Origin: Dehalococcoidia bacterium
GTDB taxonomy: Bacteria; Chloroflexota; Dehalococcoidia; SZUA-161
Reading direction: 5' to 3'
Assembly (NCBI GenBank): GCA_030619685.1
Contig: JAUXAX010000066.1
Location: forward strand, 1 to 10,913
DNA: 10,913 nucleotides
Positions 7,228 to 10,913 of the stretch are shown here, piece after piece. The notes under the pieces are model-generated. The model had not been told where the DNA came from, ran no database searches, and saw only the letters and a program-made list of their open reading frames with translations. A program made the translations under genes and the position numbers. Within the stretch, counting starts at the first letter, position 1. Every line of letters starts with the position of its first letter.

Positions 7228-8075
7228 CCTTGGGCGAGGCGCTTGCCCAAGGGGCAGAGAACCTCGTTGCCCACGGTATCGATGATGCCCGCCTTGAGGC
7301 CGAACTTCTATTGAGGTATCTCTTAGGACTCAATCGAGTTGACCTCTATGTCAGCCTGGACAGAAGGCTGACCGATGAGGAAACCTCCGCCTTCTACGCT
7401 CTTATCCAACGGCGTGTGAGCCACGAACCTACTGCCTACATTACGGGGCACAGAGAGTTTTATGGCCTGGATTTTCAGGTTGCCCGCCCTGTCCTTGTAC
7501 CTCGACCTGAAACTGAACTCCTGGTGGAGAAGGCTATTGAACTTGCAACCACCCTCTTTACTCGCTCTTGCCTGATTGCCGACGTTGGCACTGGCTGCGG
7601 AGCTATCGCTGTCGCCTTGGCAATAAACCTGTTCCACGCGAGAATCTATGCCATCGATATCTCCAGCGCTGCCTTGGAGATAGCTGGAGGCAATTGCCAT
7701 CGTCATGGCGTGAGCGATAGAATCACTCTGCTTCAGGGCGATCTGCTAGACCCTTTGCCTGAACCGGTGCATCTCATTATCGCTAATTTGCCTTATGTGA
7801 GGAAGTCGGAGCTAGTCGAACTGAGCCCTGAAATATCGGGGTTCGAGCCCTTGCTGGCTCTGAGTGGTGGTGGCGATGGTCTTGAGATGATTGAAGGACT
7901 TGTCTCACAGGCGCAGAGAAATCTGCTACGGGGTGGGGCGATTCTGCTGGAGATAGGGCATGATCAAGGACAAGCAGTGTGCGAATTGGCAGGGGAACAC
8001 TTCCCCAAGAGCGAAATCAGCGTAACGACTGACCTTAGTGGACTGGACCGGGTAGTAAGCATCCTGACGAATTAG
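7224..8075 (+). CDS. prmC: Release factor glutamine N5-methyltransferase (PrmC/HemK)
   Basis: PrmC uses S-adenosylmethionine to methylate the GGQ glutamine of release factors, raising termination efficiency. At 283 residues it has the usual size. The N-terminal helical substrate-binding domain (about 1-85) contains [14 protein letters not shown] (71-84) and is followed by [15 protein letters not shown] (92-106). The Rossmann domain has SAM motif [16 protein letters not shown] (119-133) and the acidic AIDIS (143-147). The catalytic motif, normally NPPY, reads NLPY at 188-191 (codons AAT TTG CCT TAT), a change at the second position. The GTG start at 7224 overlaps the prfA stop in a GTGA quartet. 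GGAGGTG at 7209-7215 gives a fitting SD, so translation is coupled to prfA. A TTG at 7230 is a less likely start. Confidence 0.95.
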   Translation: MTLGEALAQGAENLVAHGIDDARLEAELLLRYLLGLNRVDLYVSLDRRLTDEETSAFYALIQRRVSHEPTAYITGHREFYGLDFQVARPVLVPRPETELLVEKAIELATTLFTRSCLIADVGTGCGAIAVALAINLFHARIYAIDISSAALEIAGGNCHRHGVSDRITLLQGDLLDPLPEPVHLIIANLPYVRKSELVELSPEISGFEPLLALSGGGDGLEMIEGLVSQAQRNLLRGGAILLEIGHDQGQAVCELAGEHFPKSEISVTTDLSGLDRVVSILTN

Positions 8076-8225
8076 TATATGGATTAAGAACCTATTCCAA
8101 ATTGGCTAGCTTGGCATTGACAGAAGTAACTGGCAACACTGGTGAAAAGAAAGACATATTGATTTTCCTGGGCACTGCCGGCGCCGGGGTGTGCAAATGA
8201 TGAATTGGGGAATGTTAGCAAGCCT
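8076..8225. other. Gap between convergent prmC and rimI-like genes, with a GC palindrome
   Basis: This 150-base gap contains the 10-base palindrome CCGGCGCCGG (8178-8187), flanked by GCAC and GTGC that could extend a stem, but no T-run on either strand. It may help separate the two convergent transcripts. On the plus strand a short open frame ending at the TGA at 8198-8200 encodes ILIFLGTAGAGV, which resembles the first strand and glycine turn of metallo-beta-lactamase-fold hydrolases. It stops at once, so at most it is a gene remnant. Confidence 0.3.
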
Positions 8226-8882
8226 CTAGACTTTGACTCCACATTTCTCGGCATAGGCTTGGCTCAGCCTCAGAAAATTCTCCTCAAAGGGGAATGAAGT
8301 GATCCCCTCCGCCGTCATCAGCACAGCATCCTCTCTATTATCCGTGTAGTAACCGCGTCGAGTTCCTACTTCGACGAAACCATATTTCCTGTAGAGAGCC
8401 TGAGCAGCTTTGTTAGTGGAGCGTACCTCAAGCGTGATGAACCGGGCATCGCGCTCTATAGCGAGCTTGATAATCGCGATAAGCAAAAGCTCGCCAACAC
8501 CCCGCTGTCGCTGGGCTTCACGCACTGCTATATTGGCAAGATGGGCCTCATCTGCCATAAACCAGATAGCAGCAAATCCCAGAACCAGTTGCGTTGGGGC
8601 TACTCTGGCTGCTTCTCCCCTGAATAGGCGCCTAACACTTGCACTCAGAATCCCAAGCTTTGATCCAGAGGATCGGACATTGCAATCTGCATCCTCAAGC
8701 CCCATGTCTAGCCGCTCACTCTCATTTAACTCTTCATAGGCTACGAGGTAATGGGTCAAGCTGCTACTCGTTAGCTCACGCCTGAAATTGGTGGTAGGCC
8801 AGGGTGAGGGGAAGGCTTCCCGTTCGATCCCGGAGACCTGGGGGATATCCTCCAGTTCCATAGGCCTAACGGACAGAGTCAT
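8226..8882 (-). CDS. rimI: GNAT acetyltransferase, RimI-like (N-terminal protein acetylation)
   Basis: RimI enzymes transfer acetyl from acetyl-CoA to protein N-termini, classically ribosomal protein bS18. The protein begins MTLSVRPMELEDIPQVSGIEREAF (truncated here), a typical GNAT first strand and helix. It carries the acetyl-CoA loop RQRGVG (125-130) within ANIAVREAQRQRGVGELLL and ends with EVRSTNKAAQALYRKYGF and VGTRRGYYTDNREDAVLM, the strongest RimI signature. At 218 residues it exceeds E. coli RimI (148) because of an insert of about 50 residues (52-101) and a C-terminal tail after the GNAT core. The frame is open up to 9134, but residues before MTLSVRP lack family similarity. ATG 8882 fits the domain; ATG 8909 has a slightly better SD (TAGGT) and adds nine residues. 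It is convergent with prmC. The exact substrate is not certain. Confidence 0.85.
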   Translation of the reverse strand: MTLSVRPMELEDIPQVSGIEREAFPSPWPTTNFRRELTSSSLTHYLVAYEELNESERLDMGLEDADCNVRSSGSKLGILSASVRRLFRGEAARVAPTQLVLGFAAIWFMADEAHLANIAVREAQRQRGVGELLLIAIIKLAIERDARFITLEVRSTNKAAQALYRKYGFVEVGTRRGYYTDNREDAVLMTAEGITSFPFEENFLRLSQAYAEKCGVKV

Positions 8883-8934
8883 CGCGCCCACCAAGTCTGT
8901 GGCTTTCATGCTACCTACGCTAGGCTTTCTAAAC

Positions 8935-8940
8935 ATTGTA
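8935..8940 (-). promoter_or_regulatory. Possible -10 element for the rimI-like gene
   Basis: On the minus strand TACAAT is preceded by TGT, an extended -10 form, but has no convincing -35. A start near 8928 would place both ATG 8909 and ATG 8882 inside the transcript and exclude the longer upstream frame up to 9134. Confidence 0.3.
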
Positions 8941-9054
8941 ACATATTGCAGTGGAGCTTTCCTGGCTCTCCGTTGTTTTCCTGTGCTAGCCTCATAAGCG
9001 CGGCGTCTTTGATAGTTGAAGCTAAGCTGGATTGGTAACCGATAGGCGCGAACC

Positions 9055-9083
9055 TTGACAAAGAAGCCGCTAACTGGCATACT
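9055..9083 (+). promoter_or_regulatory. Candidate promoter upstream of the hypothetical frame and carboxylase gene
   Basis: A perfect TTGACA (9055-9060), a 17-base spacer, and CATACT (9078-9083, four of six matches). A start near 9090 would precede the GTG at 9136 and could read on into the carboxylase gene. A TTGACA alone also occurs at 9115-9120 but without a good -10. Confidence 0.4.
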
Positions 9084-9135
9084 GAAGGCAGGTGAATCGC
9101 CTCCTGGCTGGCGGTTGACAAGGTTAAGAAGCACT

Positions 9136-9420
9136 GTGAAACCGCAACAAATATTACTCGTTGTTAGTGGTCACAGGGCAAATGATATCCATAAAGATCC
9201 ACCCCGCTTGTATTCCACTAATATCCTAGTGTTCCATCTGGAAGACCCGACACCTAATACCGATGAGGAAGAGCCAGCCAAGGGAGCCACGCAATGCCAT
9301 CTAGCGGGCTTCAGGGTCAACCCCAGGATACATCCCGATCATGATCATACCTATGTCAGTAGTCGTCAAGGCATGGAGTCTAATAGCCTTGACCAAGATA
9401 TTGCCAAGAAGGACTGTTGA
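9136..9420 (+). CDS. Hypothetical small protein, doubtful
   Basis: I do not recognise this frame. From GTG 9136 it encodes 94 residues. It starts with a hydrophobic strand (QQILLVVSGHR), has an acidic stretch (NTDEEEP, about 47-53) and a histidine-rich segment (HPDHDH), and ends KKDC. A TTG at 9055 would extend it by 27 residues, but that codon is part of the proposed -35. The SD is weak (AAGG about 13 bases upstream). It has the same orientation as the carboxylase gene 42 bases downstream and lies beyond a plausible promoter. There are no membrane segments or named motifs. It may be a lineage-specific gene, or an open frame by chance. Confidence 0.3.
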   Translation: MKPQQILLVVSGHRANDIHKDPPRLYSTNILVFHLEDPTPNTDEEEPAKGATQCHLAGFRVNPRIHPDHDHTYVSSRQGMESNSLDQDIAKKDC

Positions 9421-9462
9421 TACAGGATCAATCAAAAGTCAGGCAAGGAAAGGAGCAGCCTG

Positions 9463-10542
9463 ATGGCAAAGGTATCCGATCGTCTCAAAGAACTAAGGGA
9501 GAGGGAAGAGAAGGAGAGGGCAGCAGGTGGCCCGAAACAGATTGAGAAGCAGCATCAGGCTGGTAAGCTGACAGCAAGGGAAAGGCTCGAGCTGCTGTTT
9601 GACCCCGGAAGCTTCTGCGAACTCGATATGTTTGTTCGCCATCGCTGCACTGATTTCGACATGCAGAAAACCTTCATCGCTGGCGAAGGAGTAGTCACCG
9701 GCTACGGCACAGTGAATGGTCGCCCGGTATGCGCCTATTCCCAGGATTTTACCTCCAGAGGGGGAACTCTGGGGGAAATGCACGCAAAGAAGATATGCAA
9801 GGTGATGGACCTAGCCGTGCGCATGGGCGCCCCACTTATTGGCCTCAACGATTCTGGTGGCGCTCGCATTCAGGAGGGCGTTGATGCCCTCTCTGGATAT
9901 GGCAGCATATTCTTCCGTAACTCCTGTGCCTCGGGGGTTATCCCTCAGATCTCAGCGATAATGGGCCCTACTGCCGGAGGAGCAGTGTATTCCCCCGCCA
10001 TGACCGACTGGCTTTTCATGGTCAAGAAAACCAGCTACATGTTTATCACAGGTCCCGATGTGATCAAGACGGTGAGCGGGGAGGAGATCGATTTCGAGAG
10101 CCTGGGTGGGGCTGCGGTACACAACATCAAAAGTGGGGTGGCACATTTCGCCTGCGAGAGCGATACCCATGCCATCGAGATGATTAAGGAGCTGCTGAGC
10201 TATTTGCCCTCCAACAATATGGAGGATCCTCCGCTCCTTGATACTGGAGATGACCCCAACCGCACTGCCCCTGACCTTGATACCATAGTCCCCGATAGCG
10301 CCCGCCAAAGCTATGACATGAAAGATGTTATTCGTTCCATAGTCGACAACGGGACAGTCCTGGAACCACATTCCCTCTATGCTGAGAACATGATTGTCTG
10401 TTTCGCTCGCATGAATGGTAGAACCGTGGGTATAATCGCCAACCAACCTTTGTTTATTGCCGGTAGTCTGGACGTCAACGCCTCCGACAAGGCTACTCGC
10501 TTCATCAGGTTTTGCGATGCTGGGGGGTCCTTCTGCTATTAG
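9463..10542 (+). CDS. Acyl-CoA carboxylase carboxyltransferase subunit (PccB/MmdA type), 3'-truncated
   Basis: Carboxyltransferase subunits of this family move CO2 between biotin and an acyl-CoA such as propionyl-/methylmalonyl-CoA. Seen: the N-terminal KLTARERLELLFDPGSF (35-51), GEGVVTGYGTVNGRPV, the oxyanion segment GLNDSGGARIQEGV (127-140), and IMGPTAGGAVYSPAMTDW followed by ITGPDVIKTVSGEE (195-208). The second crotonase-like half starts at ANQPLFIAGSLDVNASDKATRFIRFCDA, then ends in GGSFCY and a TAG. Full proteins are about 515 residues, so roughly 155-160 residues of the biotin-side half are missing. No alternate frame after 10520 restores family sequence. ATG 9463 has a good SD (AAAGGAG, 8 bases upstream). 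As it stands the product would be inactive. The acyl-CoA specificity cannot be read from what remains. Confidence 0.9.
   Translation: MAKVSDRLKELREREEKERAAGGPKQIEKQHQAGKLTARERLELLFDPGSFCELDMFVRHRCTDFDMQKTFIAGEGVVTGYGTVNGRPVCAYSQDFTSRGGTLGEMHAKKICKVMDLAVRMGAPLIGLNDSGGARIQEGVDALSGYGSIFFRNSCASGVIPQISAIMGPTAGGAVYSPAMTDWLFMVKKTSYMFITGPDVIKTVSGEEIDFESLGGAAVHNIKSGVAHFACESDTHAIEMIKELLSYLPSNNMEDPPLLDTGDDPNRTAPDLDTIVPDSARQSYDMKDVIRSIVDNGTVLEPHSLYAENMIVCFARMNGRTVGIIANQPLFIAGSLDVNASDKATRFIRFCDAGGSFCY
10520..10527. other. Breakpoint between two oppositely oriented truncated genes
   Basis: Left of this point the plus strand is conserved carboxylase coding DNA (to codon 353, FCDA). Right of it the minus strand encodes a small membrane protein whose frame then runs uninterrupted into antisense carboxylase DNA. 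The join lies at or beside a run of six G (10522-10527). A real rearrangement and an assembly chimera would look the same here. Confidence 0.65.
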
Positions 10543-10797
10543 CTCCTTGCCCTCGGTGTCATACTGTTTCACTACCCTGACACCGCTTGTTTGTCTCCAC
10601 GACCAGAACAACATCACGCCACCAGCCAAGCCAGCAAATCCAACCGTTATCAAGAGTGGGTTAGTTAATTCATTGCCGAGATAGGCTATATACCCGCCTC
10701 CCCCCATCAGAAGTATCACGCCCAGCAAGTAAAGATGGCGACTATACTTCTGCCATAATTCTTTCGGCTTATCCAATTTGATTTTCAACTTCTTCAT
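10522..10797 (-). CDS. Small two-helix membrane protein, 3' end lost at the junction
   Basis: I do not recognise the family. The ATG at 10797 has a strong SD (AGGAG, 7 bases upstream). A basic N-terminus (MKKLKIKLDKPKELWQKYSR) leads into two hydrophobic segments: residues about 21-41 (HLYLLGVILLMGGGGYIAYL) and about 46-67 (NPLLITVGFAGLAGG and VMLFWSW). A polar tail follows (RQTSGVRVVKQYDTEGKELIAEGPP). By the positive-inside rule, both ends should be cytoplasmic. The frame stays open to 9952, but beyond about residue 92 it is only the reverse strand of the carboxylase gene, so the native C-terminus is unknown. The gene begins 10 bases after the stop of another membrane-protein gene, so the two form an operon. 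Confidence 0.6.
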
Positions 10798-10807
10798 AGG
10801 TTATCTC

Positions 10808-10913
10808 CTATGTTGCAACCTTTAGGCCTATGCCAAGGGCCAATAGAATCATAGTAACCCCCAAAAATAATGTGACCCTTTCTATCAGTGAGGACCCTTT
10901 TGCTTTTTGTTCG
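10808..10913 (-). CDS. C-terminus of a membrane protein, partial
   Basis: Entering from the window edge, the minus strand is open for 34 codons and stops at TAG (10810-10808). The residues EQKAKGSSLIERV are followed by a hydrophobic helix TLFLGVTMILLALGIGL and the short end KVAT. A C-terminal transmembrane segment is clear; the protein itself cannot be identified. The TAG abuts the SD of the next gene, implying co-transcription and perhaps coupled translation. Confidence 0.55.
   Translation of the reverse strand, partial: EQKAKGSSLIERVTLFLGVTMILLALGIGLKVAT

Larger units (their letters stand above)
8883..9462. other. 580-base region with no confidently identified gene
   Basis: The region between the rimI-like gene and the carboxylase gene holds an N-terminal extension of the rimI frame (to 9134, minus) that looks non-coding, a candidate plus-strand promoter (9055-9083), and a hypothetical frame (9136-9420). 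No RNA gene or insertion-sequence signature is visible. Confidence 0.5.

Noticed and set aside
8883..9134. 84-residue N-terminal extension of the rimI-like frame
   Set aside because: The residues are basic and low in structure, without GNAT similarity. Internal ATGs at 8909 and 8882 suit the domain start, and a possible -10 lies inside the extension.
9952..10521. C-terminal two-thirds of a 281-codon minus-strand frame
   Set aside because: This part is the reverse strand of conserved carboxyltransferase sequence. Only the first ~92 codons (10522-10797) look native.
1..10913. CRISPR array, insertion sequence or defence operon
   Set aside because: No evenly spaced direct repeats, transposase, nuclease or toxin-antitoxin-like frames were seen on either strand.

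Overview
The window is mostly a bacterial housekeeping region with moderate GC. Its protein set points to the Chloroflexota, most likely a Dehalococcoidia-like lineage. That placement is inferred from remembered family features: a RelA/SpoT with an FDD-type synthetase motif, a PrmC with NLPY in place of NPPY, a RimI-like acetyltransferase with a long insert and C-terminal extension, and a TGAGC/TTCGACA inverted repeat after hisS. No marker here fixes the taxon. Starts at GTG and TTG are used alongside ATG, mostly with recognisable Shine-Dalgarno (SD) sequences.

Layout. Bases 1-411 (minus) hold the N-terminal part of an AT-rich, proline/threonine-linked lipoprotein that probably carries beta-propeller repeats. 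A short gap (412-529) contains a piece resembling the 3' end of a tRNA. Then come uvrC (530-2347, minus) and the (p)ppGpp synthetase/hydrolase gene (2362-4530, minus), which form an operon transcribed from a divergent promoter region at 4531-4669. In the other direction lie hisS (4670-5932), a 224-base gap with a 59-base inverted repeat and a strong extended -10 promoter, prfA (6157-7227) and prmC (7224-8075). Convergent to these is a rimI-like acetyltransferase gene (8226-8882, minus). A weakly coding region (8883-9462) precedes an acyl-CoA carboxylase carboxyltransferase gene (9463-10542).

The right end is abnormal. The carboxylase reading frame loses family similarity after residue 353, and at the same point a minus-strand small membrane-protein gene (start at 10797) loses its own 3' end. 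The C-terminus of a second membrane protein lies upstream of it (10808-10913). Two oppositely oriented genes broken at one point mean either a genomic rearrangement or a chimeric assembly join near 10520-10527.

How the genes relate. prfA and prmC are substrate and enzyme: PrmC methylates the glutamine of the RF1 GGQ motif, and the 4-base GTGA overlap couples their translation. hisS, prfA/prmC, the rimI-like gene and the stringent-response gene all concern translation or its control, while uvrC is excision repair. I found no convincing evidence of a new multi-gene system. The points most worth a second look are the broken junction at the right end, the inverted repeats in the hisS and prfA upstream regions, the tRNA-like fragment after uvrC, and the motif variants in PrmC and RelA.
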